Assembly: GCA_964016885.1 (NCBI GenBank)
Contig: OZ024742.1
Span: 358,408,087 to 358,472,086 of the forward strand
Source: Eledone cirrhosa
Taxonomy: Eukaryota; Mollusca; Cephalopoda; Octopoda; Eledonidae
Length of the DNA: 64,000 nt
Direction: 5' to 3'
Below are positions 8,803-21,100 of the stretch, piece after piece (the stretch's first letter is position 1; every line of letters begins with the position of its first letter). Position numbers and translations under genes: made by a program. The notes under the pieces were generated by a model. The model saw only the letters and a program-made list of their open reading frames with translations. It was not told the origin of the DNA and made no database searches.

Positions 8803-8812
8803 GAAACATATT

Positions 8813-9041
8813 TTAACCCTTTAGCATTTAAACCAGCCATATCTGGCCAGAATTATCTCATCTCTTTCTGTTCAAACCGGCTGTAACTGGCCACTCATAC
8901 TGATATTAAAGTATTGTTCTCAAAATAAATAACATTGAAATCTCATAGATTCGATATTATGTAAGATAATTATGTGAGATAAAGCCTTTACCGCGAAAAT
9001 ACAATAGTATATATAGAGTAATGTAAATGCTAAAGTGTTAA
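8813..9041. mobile_element. TTAA-flanked MITE, copy 2
   Basis: Begins TTAACCCTTTAGCATTTAAA (8813) and ends GTAAATGCTAAAGTGTTAA (9041). The interior is about as long as copy 1 and retains CCGGCTGTAACTGGCCACTC. It lies just 10 bases after SINE copy 4. Confidence 0.88.
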
Positions 9042-9614
9042 GTCATCATCTCCTTTCTTTATTCCCTATTGCTACTCAGCCACTGCCATTATCCCTGTTT
9101 CAAACATTTATGATGAATCAGTCAGACTCAAATTTTGCTTTCAACACATTATAGTTGGGAACAGAAAAATGAATGTTTAATTGGCTATTATCACTTTCTT
9201 ACAATTATTTAGAATTAATTTTGAAAAAATATAATAGTTTTTAAGGTGAAGTATTTCAGAATAAATTAATTTAAAATGACTTTTCAAACATTCAATATGT
9301 ACTTTATGTTTTTTCCCAAAGTAAAATATTTGTTGTGAGGTTAAGGTGTTAAGCAATTATCTCCAAGATATCTTCTCACACATATCTTCCCCTTCCTTCC
9401 TCATCCAACCTATGTTATCATGGGAAGCCAAGGTGAACGTCCTCTGGTTCACCTTCCCCACTCAAGCCATGTCTCACATCCCTGACTTATGTTTCCTATC
9501 CAACCGATGCAAGCCCAGAAAGCCAGGAGCATTATATAATATATCAGCACCTCACTTAAAATGCACCATTTAGCCTGCCCCCTACTGCCAGGACACATCA
9601 AGACTCTTAATGAG
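9042..9614. other. Unassigned intergenic DNA
   Basis: AT-rich to about 9340, then more balanced sequence (ACCTTCCCCTTCC-like, CCAACCTATG) that may belong to the dispersed element carrying the 48-bp units just downstream. No gene is supported. Confidence 0.5.
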
Positions 9615-9808
9615 GTAGTGCTGGTGCCATTATGAAATACACCCAGCTCAATCTGTAAGGTGGTAAAGCTGGTGCCACAATAGAAAAGCACCAATTTCAC
9701 TCTGCAAGGCAATAGTGCTTGTGCCATGATGAAAAGCACCAAGTCTGCACTTTAAAATGGTAGTTCTGCTCCTATAACAGAAATCAACTTGTCTACCCCA
9801 TAAGCTGG
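9615..9808 (-). repeat. About four 48-bp units of a dispersed octopus-type repeat
   Basis: Units start at 9615, 9663, 9712 and 9760 and share GCTGGTGCCA-like and GAAAAGCACCA motifs joined by CTCTGCAAGG-like segments. The reverse complement of the same motifs (GGTGCTTTTTT, TTTACAGTG, TGCCATGGCACC) appears at 11961-12080 in opposite orientation. This is therefore an internally repetitive dispersed element, not a local expansion. The open frame across it on the minus strand is a by-product. Confidence 0.75.
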
Positions 9809-10099
9809 TCATAATGGAGTTGTCCTGCCATTAATAACCAAGCCCCAAATTGAGGATACGAGCAGTACATTGTCTTCTAACTAGACTCGCCTCAGTATAT
9901 GTGTACCAATCTAACACATAAATGATTTGAAAATAGATATTAAACAGTGATGATGATGTGATTGAATTTAACCATATAATGGCTGTCAGTGTTGAATCCC
10001 TTAACATGATATATAAGACAAATTGCTTCAATTTTCTGGATGTGCAATGTAAATGTGAGAGAATGCAGAGCTGAGAGAGAAGCTGGGCTTAAGGGGAAT

Positions 10100-10385
10100 C
10101 CTAGATAGTGTGCAGGAGAGAAGACTCCATTGATAAGGACATGTGATGTGCATAGACAATGACTGATGGGTGAAGAAATCCCAAGAAATCCCAGTGGAAG
10201 TAAGCTACAGTAGAGGACAACCAAGAAAGATCTAGGCAGAGCAGACCTCAAATCACTAAGACTGGCAGAGTGGATGACGAAGGAATGTGACAAGTGGAGA
10301 GATGCTGTGCTAAGAAGGACCTGTCCAACTCATGCAAGCATGGATGCAAAAGTGATGATGATGATGATTGCTATGCTCAAGAGTT
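10100..10385 (+). pseudogene. Non-LTR retrotransposon 3' end with (GAT)n tail
   Basis: The text reads through AGGACATGTGATGTGCATAG, AGAGGACAACCAAGAAAG (RGQPRK) and ACAAGTGGAGAGATGCTGTG (KWRDAV in one frame), then CCAACTCATGCAAGCATGG and a short GATGATGATGAT tail near 10360. These match the C-terminal and 3' end layout of cephalopod non-LTR elements (HVMRM, GRPRK-W, WR-AV). Several stops and frame changes show that it is dead. Confidence 0.6.
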
Positions 10386-10550
10386 CAGTGATACTTATAT
10401 TCCATGTTTACAGACAATTTACACTTCTCAGCTAAATGAATTTCTTTATTAATATAGGAACAATGATTTTAGTAGTGTTGCTATTTACGTGAATCAGTAA
10501 GGCAAATATTTGTACATTAAGACATACTTATTTAAAAAACAAGGGGCATA

Positions 10551-10790
10551 CTTTTAGAATATCTCAGGAAAGAATCACTGGAGAGATTGTGCAGGCAAAA
10601 CCAACAGGCAGGTGACCCAGGCTTAGACCCTGAGCAAGATGGATGAATAATATCCATGAGTTTGGCTGGGGTCACTTGGAGATCCAGCCAGATTAGTTGG
10701 AAACAGTTGCTTCTGACAGAACCTGGTGAAGGGAATGTCTGAGGACACTGCTCCCACAACTCTCTCAGAAATAGGTGGGTGAAGGAAAAG
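10551..10790 (+). pseudogene. Second decayed copy of the 6673-6850 retroelement tail
   Basis: AGAATATCTCAGGAAAGAAT, CAAAACCAACAGGCAGG, GAGCAAGATGGATGAATAA, ATCCATGAGTTTGGCTGGG and AGATCCAGCCAGATTAG follow the same order as at 6700-6850. The plus frame that would encode RISQERI and GR--RP--RW is broken by stops. Its end, GAAATAGGTGGGTGAAGG, parallels GGAATAAGTAGGTGAAGAAG in the first copy. Confidence 0.6.
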
Positions 10791-10945
10791 AACGGCAACA
10801 ACAACTTTGTAACATGGTTGATGTTAGAAAGTATATCAAAAATGGAATATATGAGTGAGGTATGGTCCTCCAGCCTCTATAATCTGCGTGTTGACACGTA
10901 CAAACATTGTCAGTGTGGATATCAGGCATGGTGACAGTGACAATG

Positions 10946-10997
10946 ACAATAATACTAACAATAATACTAACAATAATACTAACAATAATACTAACAA
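10946..10997. repeat. 12-bp microsatellite
   Basis: About 4.3 copies of ACAATAATACTA in tandem, followed directly by SINE copy 5. Confidence 0.92.
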
Positions 10998-11019
10998 TGA
11001 TATTTACAATAACAATGAT

Positions 11020-11204
11020 AATTGTTTCTACTTTTGGCACAAGGCCAGCAATTTCCCAGTACATTACTGGTACTTTATTTTATCGACCCCGTACGGATGA
11101 AAGGCAAAGTTAACCTCGGCGGGATTTGAACTCAGAATGGCAAGGGCCATAACTCTATGCGTGAAAGTATATCATCCGACTCTCTACCGATACTGCCAAT
11201 CCAC
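11020..11204 (-). mobile_element. Octopus-type SINE, copy 5
   Basis: A nearly full reverse-oriented copy: ATTGTTTCTACTTTTGGCAC, TTTATCGACCCCGTACGGAT, GGCGGGATTTGAACTCAGAA and a head ending GATACTGCCAATCCACC. Only a weak 7-bp duplication (CAATGAT at 11013-11019 and 11205-11211) is seen. The insertion lies between two simple repeats, which blurs the edges. Confidence 0.93.
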
Positions 11205-11336
11205 CAATGATGATCATTATGATGACAAAGATGCTGTTGATGATGATGATGATGATGACAAGGGTGGTGATGATGAGTATGATGACAATGATGGTGTTAT
11301 GATAATAACCATAATGATGATGATGACAATATGATT
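11205..11336. repeat. GAT/GAC-rich low-complexity tract
   Basis: Short runs of GATGATGATGAT mixed with GACAAGG and ATAATG units. The acidic open frame across it is a by-product. Confidence 0.85.
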
Positions 11337-11794
11337 ATGATGCTGCACTTCACCATGAAACATGAACTTATCACTCAAACAACATCAATGAATTATAACT
11401 CTGAATGTAAAGAATTTAATCCTACCTTTTCAGTTTCTACAATATACTTTTATTTCTCTAACATTTGAAGGTTTTCAAATACCTCAGTTTACTAAAACAA
11501 CATAATCCGTTCTGACATCACAGTGGAATAATTAGAGAAGAGAAGAAAATTATTAGAAGAAAAATAGTTGCCAAAAATGTACATATTTCTATAACAGGAC
11601 AGAGTATCCCAGTTATGTTATCTTCGATGGAAAGATGTTTTAAGTCGGATTTTACTCAACTGCTTTCAATACTTTTCAATTCCTTTTTAGTGATGCCTTA
11701 CCAATTATGCTGATTTTAGGCCAACATACCCAAACCTGCCAAGTGTAAGTTTTACAGGGTACGCTTTTAGTCTAGTGATTAGCTCTGGGCTTTG
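11337..11794. other. Unassigned intergenic DNA
   Basis: AT-rich, no gene or element recognised. Confidence 0.6.
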
Positions 11795-12120
11795 ATCATC
11801 ATCATCATCACCGTTTTACGTCTGTTCTTCCACGCTAGCATGGGTTAGACGGGTTGTCCTGTTGTGGGCAGTGTCCAGTCAGTTGAGCATGTCTTGCTCA
11901 TACTGAAACTGATTCTGGGTTGATTTCTACAGCTGGATGTCCTTCCTAACACCAACCTCATTTACAGTGAGTGCTGGGTGCTTTTTTTCCGTGGAGCCTA
12001 CACGTCCATTTTACAGTGTGGGCTGGGTGCTTTTTTGCCATGGCACCTCCACGACCACTTTCCAGTGGGAGGGGTGGGGGCATATTGTCTATATGTTTCA
12101 GCTTCGGCTTGTACCCGTGG
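11795..12120 (-). mobile_element. Dispersed retroelement with (ATC)n end and 49-bp units
   Basis: It starts with ATCATCATCATCATCACC, then GTTTTACGTCTGTTCTTCC and ACGCTAGCATGGGTTAGACG, the reverse complement of the common tail. It continues with ACAGCTGGATGTCCTTCC and three units starting at 11961, 12010 and 12059 (TTTACAGTG or TTTCCAGTG, then CTGGGTGCTTTTTT), giving a 49-bp period. The units are the reverse complement of those at 9615-9808. Short open frames here are by-products. Confidence 0.7.
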
Positions 12121-12190
12121 GAAGTCGAGTCTTCTGTATTACTGTGTGACGCCAGAGGTCATGGTCGTGTGTCATCGTCCTTGAGAGGTG

Positions 12191-12605
12191 CTATCCCATT
12201 TTATATCCAATAGAGTTGAATATTTCAAAAAGTGTGAAAAGTGTTACTGATATTTTGTTAATGTTTTCCTGAATATTCAGTTGTTCACATCAGGCTATGA
12301 ATGTAGTGTACTACAGATTACTTCCAAGATGTTTTGCTCTGTATTACAAATAATGACTTGAACAGGAACAAATAAATTAGTGTCTTGCTAAAGGCTGGAC
12401 CTATTTTCAATACTGTCCTGGTGTTGTATAAACTCTTGGTCTTCTCAAGTCTTTCCAACATGACTCTAATCTAAGGTTATAGTGTTAATTGTTGTAGTAT
12501 TCTACTAATATCAATACAGGTAAATAGAAATAAATAAGTAAATAAGTGTTGATGTTCTCTCTCTTTCATTCACTGCCTCCGTCTCTCTCGCTATCCCGAA
12601 CTCTC
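12191..12605. other. Unassigned intergenic DNA
   Basis: AT-rich, with a CT-rich stretch near 12555-12600 (CTCTCTCTTTC, CCGTCTCTCTCGC). No gene supported. Confidence 0.6.
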
Positions 12606-12622
12606 ACTATTATAAGCAAATG

Positions 12623-12819
12623 AGGGCAGTGAATTGGCAGTATCGGTGGAGGGTCAGACGCCCTGCTTTGCAGCAAAGAGTTACGGCTGTTTATGGTCTG
12701 AGTTCAAATCCCGCCGAGGTTAACTTTGCCTTTCATCCTTACGGGGTCGATCAATAAAATAAAGTACCAGTAATACACTGGGATAATTGCTGGCCTTAGA
12801 AACAACTATAATAGAAACA
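12623..12819 (+). mobile_element. Octopus-type SINE, copy 6, forward
   Basis: The head GGCAGTATCGGTGGAGGGTC is followed by the B box GAGTTCAAATCCCGCCGAGG, TTTGCCTTTCATCCTTACGG and the tail region AATTGCTGGCCTTAGAAAC. A perfect 17-bp target-site duplication, ACTATTATAAGCAAATG, lies at 12606-12622 and 12820-12836. The tail contains two copies of AGAAACAACTATAA-like sequence. It sits at the downstream edge of the LINE relic at 12840-13125. Confidence 0.95.
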
Positions 12820-12839
12820 ACTATTATAAGCAAATGGGA

Positions 12840-13125
12840 GCCCACATGCTGGCTGCCCCATAGCCCTGGTGGATAGAAAAGAGAAGGTGTTTCCCCAGAG
12901 GATGGTGAGAGAGGTGCATTGGAAGAGCCATTCCTGCTCATGAGGATCACACCTGTGGGTAGCCAAATCTGTGCTAATAGTGGGGAGTAGGGAGGTAGCA
13001 CTAGGGCCAAGGACACCAGAAGTCTCCACTGCAACAAGCTCGACCACAAACCTGTCTGAGAGCAACCAATATCTGGAGAGTTTACCCACCTCATCCTGAA
13101 GTGCAGCAGAGCCTGGATTAGTCAC
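12840..13125 (-). pseudogene. Non-LTR retrotransposon reverse-transcriptase C-terminal relic
   Basis: One minus-strand frame is open over about 95 codons and reads DRFVVELVAVETSGVLGPSA, then TISTDLATHRCDPHEQEW and LFQCTSLTILWGN. This matches the tail after the polymerase domain of many animal non-LTR elements (P-A-ET-G, then L-QR-S-A---GN). The catalytic domain is absent. Replacement of the usual R by C in FQCTS and of RGN by WGN suggests decay, though the frame itself has no stop. SINE copy 6 lies at its 3' side. Confidence 0.55.
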
Positions 13126-14105
13126 AGGTTGCCAACAAAATCCCTACTTCCTTTTTGAACTTATAATATATCAGATATTATTAATTCATTTAACTTTTTA
13201 TAATCATTTGTTGTTGTTGTTTCTGCTTTCAGTTGTAATTTGTAAATAATTATAGAAGTTAAGAGAAAACATAAAAAAAAAATATCAGTTGATAATTTCA
13301 TGCTGTTTTCAATAAATACATTTATCTTTATTATATTTATTCTGATATAGACCAGACACATTAAGCAAGCAATGAGAGGACGTAACTCTAGTAATACATG
13401 ATATATTAGCAGACTCCAACCAAAGCAGTATTAATTTGTTTTTACTACTGAATTAGTACATTCATAATTAGTACTCACATATTTTGTTGAATTAGTTCAA
13501 TTATGTGAGCAAGAGCTATGATAGTTTAGTCTGGCTGTTTAGGTCATCACAATTTTGAAAGATAGTGTAATTAGAAAATTTCTCATCAGATTGTAAGGTA
13601 GTTCAAAATCAAAAGCAACCACCTGCAAATACTCTATGAATACTAAGTATCTACTATATTAGTTTTATTTCCAGCTATGAAGAAGCCCAGCTTTCTACTC
13701 AATTTATTTATGGCTCTATATAGATTTCATCATGAAAATTGAGAGTACAGGGGTTATAAAATTCTGAAAGTGCAGATATGGCATAAAAATATTTACCTAC
13801 ACGTTGATGGTTTTCAATCCCCAATTCAACTTATAATGAAAAAGTGAGTCTGGTAGTTACAGATCTGAATTATAAAAATCAGGCAATAGATATCAAAATT
13901 ATCATAAGTGTAGTTTCAAAGTTTTAGCATATGAACTTCATCTTGTCTCTTTATTTTTGCCTCTTGTTGTATAGTTAGAATGAATGGTGCATTATGTTCT
14001 TAAACAAGACGTTTCATTTCATATTGCTTCAGTCATCTCAACTGAAAATAAGTATCACCAGCTGCTAACATCACATAGAAGGGGAAGTCCTGTTCACTCA
14101 ATAAT
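13126..14105. other. Unassigned AT-rich intergenic DNA
   Basis: Nearly 1 kb without a gene, SINE or tandem repeat that I can support. A short AT-rich open frame near 13161-13361 on the minus strand shows no family signature. Confidence 0.6.
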
Positions 14106-14309
14106 TTAACCCTTTAGCATTTAAACCGGCTGTATCCGGCCAGAATTCTCTCACTTCTTTCTGCTCAAACTAACCATAACTGGCCACTCATACTGATGTT
14201 AAAGTATAGTTCTCAAAATAAATAATATCAAAATCCCATGAATTTGATATGTGAGATAAAGCCTTTACCACGAAAATACAATAGAGTAATGTAAATGCTA
14301 AGGGTTTAA
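14106..14309. mobile_element. TTAA-flanked MITE, copy 3
   Basis: It starts TTAACCCTTTAGCATTTAAA and ends GTAAATGCTAAGGGTTTAA. It shares CTGGCCACTCATACTGATG and CTCAAAATAAATAATATC with copies 1 and 2 but is about 25 bp shorter, lacking the middle AGATAATTATG segment. Confidence 0.87.
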
Positions 14310-14550
14310 TACTACTTGAAAGGGAAATAAACTCCAGGCTAAAGAGTCTCTAGTCTCAAGAAAGACTAAACCTTTAAACTTGTGTCTGAATATATTTCAT
14401 TCTATTTTTCCTTGTTTCTTTAAATCATTCCTCTTCTATTACATCTATTATTTCTTTGTCTTCTTTGTGTTGTAATTTATATCTTTTAATGAATTAATCT
14501 TTTACAAAGTGAACAATAATTAATTCACAGGGATTTATCTTAACCATTCA
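14310..14550. other. Left flank of the satellite
   Basis: AT-rich unique-looking DNA. The last 20 bases (GGATTTATCTTAACCATTCA) already resemble the unit's TTTTATCCCTTTCAG, so the edge is a gradual or decayed half unit near 14531-14550. Confidence 0.6.
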
Positions 14551-15129
14551 GTTATCAACATGTCCAAAACTGGCGTTGGTTCTATGAAATAAAACTATTT
14601 ATCACTTTAGTTATCAACATGTCCAAAACTGGCTTTGGTTCTATGAAATAAAACTGTTTTATCCCTTTCAGTTACCAACATGTCCAAAACTGGCTTTGGT
14701 TCTATGAAATAAAAATGTTATCTCTTTAGTTATCAACATATCCAAAACTGGCTTTGGTTCAATGTAATAAAACTGTTTTATCCCTTTAGTTACCAACATG
14801 TCCAAAACTGGCTTTGGTTCTATGAAATAAAACTGTTTTATCCCTTTCAGTTACCAACATGTCCAAAACTGGCTTTGGTTCTATGAAATAAAACTGTTTT
14901 ATCCATTTCAGTTACCAACATGTCTAAAACTAGCTTTGGTTCTATGTAATAAAACAGTTTTATCCCTTTAGTTACCAACATGTCCAAAAGTGGCTTGGTT
15001 CTATGAAATAAAACTGTTTTATCCCTTTAGTTACCAACATGTCCAAAACTGGGTCTCGTTCTATGAAATAAAACTGTTTATCCCTTTAGTTACCAAACCA
15101 GCTAAAAAAAGCTCTGGTTCTATGAAATA

Positions 15130-18100
15130 AAACTGTTTTAGCCCTTTAGATATCAACACGGACAAAACCAGCTGTGATTCTATGAAATAAAACTGTTGCA
15201 TCCGTTTACTTATCAACCCGGCCAAAACTGGCTTTGGTTTTATGAAATATAACTATTTTATCACTTTAGCTACCAACATGTCTAAAACTGGCTTTGGTTC
15301 TATGAAATAAAACTGTTTTATCCCTTTAGTTACCAACATGTCCAAAACTTGTTCTGGTTCTATGAAATAAAACTGTTTTATCCCTTTAGTTACCAACATG
15401 TCCAAAACTTGTTCTGGTTCTATGAAATAAAACTATTTTATCCCATTAGTTACCAAACCAGCTAAGAAAAGCTATGGTTCTATGAAATAAAACTGTTTAG
15501 TTATCAATCCGGCCAAAACCGGCTCTGATTCTATGAAATAAATCTGTTTCATCCCTTTATTTATCAACCCGGCCAAAACTGGCTTTGTTTCTATGATATA
15601 AAACTGTTGTATCCCTTTAGTTACCAACATGTCCAAAACTGACTTTGGTTCTATGAAATAAAACTGTTGTATCCCTTTAGTATCAACATGTCCAAAACTG
15701 GCTCTGGTTCTATGAAATAAAACTGTTTTATTCCTTTCAGTTACCAACATGTTCAAAACTGGCTATGGTTCTATGTAATAAAACTGTTTTATCCCTTTCA
15801 GTTGCCAACAGGCCCAAAACTGGCTCTGGTTCTATGGAATAACTGTTTTATCCCTTTAGTTATCAACATGTCCAAAACTGGCTCTGGTTCTATGTAATAA
15901 AATTGTTGTATCCCTTTAGTTATCAACCCGGCCAAAACTGGCTCTGGTTCTATGAAATAAAACAGTTTTATCCCCTTAGTTACCAACATGTCCAAAAGTG
16001 GTTTTGGTTCTATGAAATAAAACTGTTTTATCCCTTTAGTTATCAACATGTCCAAAACTGGCTCTGGTTCTATGAAATAGAATTGTTTTATCCCCTTAGT
16101 TACCAACATATCCAAAACTGGATCTGGTTCTATGAAATAAAACCGTTCTATCACCTTAGTTATCAACATGTCCAAAACTGGTTTTGGTTCTATAAAATAA
16201 AACTGTTTTATCCCTTTAGTTATCAACCCGGCCAAAATTGGCTTTGGTTCTATGAAATAAAACTGTTTTATCCCTTTAGTTACCAACATGTCCAAAGCTG
16301 GCTTTGGTTCTATGAAATGAAAATCTTTTATCCCTTTCAATTACCAACATGTCCTCAACTGGCTTTGGTTCTATGTAATAAAATTGTTTTATCCCTTTAG
16401 TTACCAAACCAGCTAAAAAAAGCTCTGGTTCTATGAAATATAACTGTTTTAGCCCTGTAGTTTTCAACACGGCGAAAACCAGCACTGATTCTATGAAATA
16501 AAACAGTTTCATCCCTTTAATTATCAACCCGGCCAAAACTGGCTTTGGTTCTATGAAATAAAACTGTTTTATCCCTTTAGTTACCAACATGTCCAAAACT
16601 GGCTTTGGTTTTATGAAATAAAAATGCTTTATCCCTTCAGCTACCAACATGTCCAAAACTGGCTTTGGTTCTATGAAATAAAACTGTTTTATCCCTTTAG
16701 ATACCAACAGGCTTAAAACTGGCTCTGTTTCTATGAAATAAAACTGTTTTATCCCCTTAGTTACCAACATATCCAAAACTGGTTTTAGTTCTATGAAATA
16801 AAACTGGTTTAACCCTTTAGTTATCAACATGTCCAAAACTAGCTATGGTTCTATGTAATAAAACTGTTTTAGCCATTTAGTTATCAACCCGGCCAAAACC
16901 AGCTCTGATTCTATGAAATAAAACTGTTTCATCCCTTTAATTATCAACCAGGCCAAAACTGGCTTTAGTTCTATGACATAAAACTGTTTTATCCCATTAG
17001 TTACCAAACCAGCTAAAAAAGCTCTGGTTCTATGAAATAAAACTGTTTTAGCCCTTTAGTTATCAACCCGGCCCAAACCAGCTCTGATTCTATGAAATAA
17101 ATCTGTTTTATCCCCTCAGTTACCAACATATCCAAAACTGGCTCTGGCTCTATGAAATAAAATTGTTTTATCCCCTTAGTTACCAACATATCCAAAACTG
17201 GATCTGGTTTTATGAAATAAAACTGTTATATCCACTTAGTTATCAACATGTCCAAAACTGGTTTTGGTTCTATAAAATAAAACTGTTTTATCCCTTTAGT
17301 TATCGACCCAGCCAAAATTGGCTTTGGTTCTATGAAATAAAACTGTTTTATACCTTTAGTTACCAACATGTCCAAAGCTGGCTTTGGTTCTATGAAATGA
17401 AAATGTTTTATCCCTTTCAATTACCAACATGTCCTCAACTGGCTTTGGTTCTATGTAATAAAACTGTTTTATCCCTTTAGTTACCAAACCAGCTAAAAAA
17501 AGCTCTGGTTCTATGAAATAAAATTGTTTTATCCCCTTAGTTACCAACATATCCAAAATTGGCTCTGGTTCTATGAAATAAAACTGTTTTATCCCCTTAT
17601 TTATCAACATGTCCAAAACTGGCTTCGGTTCTATGAAATAAAACTGTTTTATCCCATTAGTTACCAACATGTCCAAAACTGGCTTTGGTTCTATGAAATA
17701 AAACTGTTGTATTCCTTTCAGTTACCAACATGTCCCATACTGGCTCTGGTTCTATGAAATAAAACTGTTTTATCCATTTCAGTTACCAACATGTCCAAAA
17801 CTGGCTTTGGTTCTATGAAATAAAACTGTTTTATCCATTTCAGTTACCAACATATCTAAAACTAGCTTTGGTTCTATGTAATAAAACAGTTTTATCCCTT
17901 TAGTTACCAACATGTCCAAAAGTGGCTTGGTTCTATGAAATAAAACTGTTTTATCCCTTTAGTTACCAACATGTCCAAAACTGGGTCTCGTTCTATGAAA
18001 TAAAACTGTTTATCCCTTTAGTTACCAAACCAGCTAAAAAAAACTCTGGTTCTATGAAATAAAACTGTTTTATCCCATTAGTTACCAACATGTCCAAAAC

Positions 18101-21100
18101 TGGCTTTGGTTCTATGAAATAAAACTGTTGTATTCCTTTCAGTTACCAACATGTCCCATACTGGTTCTGGTTCTATGAAATAAAACTGTTTTATCCATTT
18201 CAGTTACCAACATGTCCCAAACTAGCTTTGGTCCTATGTAATAAAACAATTTTATCCCTTTAGTTACCAACATGTCCAAAACTGGCTTTGGTTCTATGAA
18301 ATAAAACTGTTTTATCCCTTTAGTTACCAACATGTCCAAAACTGGGCCTCGTTCTACGAAATAAAACTGATTTATCCCTTTAGTTACCAAACCAGCTAAA
18401 AAAAGCTCTGGTTCTATGAAATAAAACTGTTTTAGCCCTTTAGATATCCACACGGACAAAACCAGCTGTGATTCTATGAAATAAAACTGTTGCATCCGTA
18501 TAGTTATCAACCCGGCCAAAACTGGCTTTCGTTTTATGAAATAAAACTATTTTATCACTTTAGTTACCAACATGTCTAAAACTGGCTTTGGTTCTATGAA
18601 ATAAAACTGTTTTATCCTTTTAGTTACCAACATGGCCAAAACTGGTTCTGGTTCTATGAAATAAAACTGTTTTATCCCATTAGTTACCAAACCAGCTAAA
18701 AAAAGCTCTGGTTCTATGAAATAAAACTGTTTTATCCCTTTAGTTACCAACATGTCCAAAACTGACTTTGGTTCTATGAAATAAAACTGTTTTATCCCTT
18801 TAGTATCAACATGTCCAAAACTGGCTCTGGCTCTATGAAATAAAACTGTTTTATCACTTTAGTTATCAACATGTCCAAAACTGGTTTCGGTTCTATGAAA
18901 TAAAACTGTTTTATCCCTTTAGTTATAGACCCGGCCAAAACTGGCTTTCGTTCTATGAAATAAAACAGTTGTATCCCTTTCAGTTACCAACATGTTCAAA
19001 ACTGGCTATGGTTCTATGTAATAAAACTGATTTATCCCTTTCAGTTACCAACATGTCCAAAACTGTCTCCGGTTCTATGGAATAACTGTTGTATCCCTTT
19101 AGTTATCAACATGTCCAAAACTCGCTTTGGTTCTATGTAATAAAACTGTTTTATCTCTTTAGTTATCAACATGTCCAAAACTGGCTCTGGTTCTATGAAA
19201 TAAAACTGTTTTATCCCCTTAGTTACCAACATATCCAAAACTGGTTTTAGTTCTATGAAAAAAAACTGTTTAACCCTTTAGTTATCAACATGTCCAAAAC
19301 TAGCTTTGGTTCTATGTAATAAAACTGTTTTGGCCATTTAGTTATCGAACCGGCCAAAACTGGCTTTGGTTCCATGAAATAAAACTGTTTTATCCCTTTC
19401 AGTTACCAACATGTCCAAAACTGGCTTTGGTTCTATGAAATAAAACTGTTTTATCCCTTTAGTTACCAACATGTCCAAAATTGGGTCTCGTTCTATGAAA
19501 TAAAACTGATTTATCCCTTTAGTTACCAAACCAGCTAAAAAAAGCTCTGGTTCTATGAAATAAAACTGTTTTAGCCCTTTAGTTATCAACCCGGACAAAA
19601 CTGGCTTTGGTTCTATGAAATAAAACTTTTTTATCCTTTTAGTTACCAACATGTCCAAAACTGGCTTTGGTTTTATGAAATAAAACTGTTTTATCCCTTT
19701 CAGTTACCAACATGTCTAAATCTGGCTTTGGTTCTATGAAATAAAACTGTTTTATCCCTTTAGTTACCAACATGTCCAAAACTTGTTCTTGTTCTGTGAA
19801 ATAAAACTGTTTTATCCCATTACTTATCAAACCAGCTAAAAAAAGCTCTGGTTCTATGAAATAAAACTCTTTTAGCCCTTTAGTTATCAATCCGGCCGAA
19901 ACCGGCTCTGATTCTATGAAATAAATCTGTTTCATCCCTCTATTTAGCAACCCGGCCAAAACTGCCTTTGGTTCTATGAAATAAAACTGTTTTATCCCTT
20001 TAGTTACCAACATGTCCAAAACTGACTTTGGTTCTATGAAATAAAACTGTTTTATCCCTTTAGTATCAACATGTCCAAAACTGGGTCTGGTTCTATGAAA
20101 TAAAACTGTTTTATCCCTTTAGTTACCAACATGTCCAAAACTGGGTCTCGTTCTATGAAATAAAACTGATTTATCCCTTTAGTTACCAAACCAGCTAAAA
20201 ACAGCTCTGGTTCTATGAAATAAAACTGTTTTAGCCCTTTAGATATCAACACGGACAAAACCAGCTGTGATTCTATGAAATAAAATTGTTGCATCCGTTT
20301 AGTTATCAACCCGGCCAAAACTGGTTTTGGTTTTATGAAATAAAACTATTTTATCACTTTAGCTACCAACATGTCTAAAACTGGCTTTGGTTCTATGAAA
20401 TAAAACTGTTTTATCCCTTTAGTTACCAACATGTCCAAAACTTGTTCTTGTTCTGTGAAATAAAACTGTTTTATCCCATTACTTATCAGACCAGCTAAAA
20501 AAAGCTCTGGTTCTATGAAATAAAACTGTTTTAGCCCTTTAGTTATCAATCCGGCCAAAACCGGCTCTGATTCTATAAAATAAATCTGTTTCATCCCTTT
20601 ATTTATCAACCCGGCCAAAACTGGCTTTGGTTCTATGAAATAAAACTGTTTTATCCCTTTAGTTACCAACATGTCCAAAACTGACTTTGGTTCTATGATA
20701 TAAAACTGTTTTATCCCTTTAGTATCAACATGTCCAAAACTGGCTCTGGTTCTTTGAAATAAAACTGTTTTATCCCTTTCAGTTACCAACATGTTCAAAA
20801 CTGGCTATGGTTCTATGTAATAAAACTGTTTTATCCCTTTCAGTTACCAACAGGTCCAAAACTGGCTCTGGTTCTATGAAATAAAACAGTTTTATCCCCT
20901 TAGTTACCAACATGTCCAAAAGTGGTTTTGGTTCTATGAAATAAAACTGTTGTATCCCTTTAATTATCAACATGTCCAAAACTGGCTCTGGTTCTATGAA
21001 ATAAAACTGTTTTATCCCTTTAGTTATCAACATGTCCAAAACTGGCTCTGGTTCTATGAAATAGAATAGTTTTATCCCCTTAGTTACCAACATATCCAAA

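Noticed and set aside
9940..10293. Minus-strand open frame of 117 residues
   Set aside because: It is antisense to a decayed retrotransposon 3' end and shows no family signature.
11937..12213. Overlapping plus-strand open frames of 68-80 residues
   Set aside because: Three frames are open at once over a dispersed element with 49-bp units; no domain visible.
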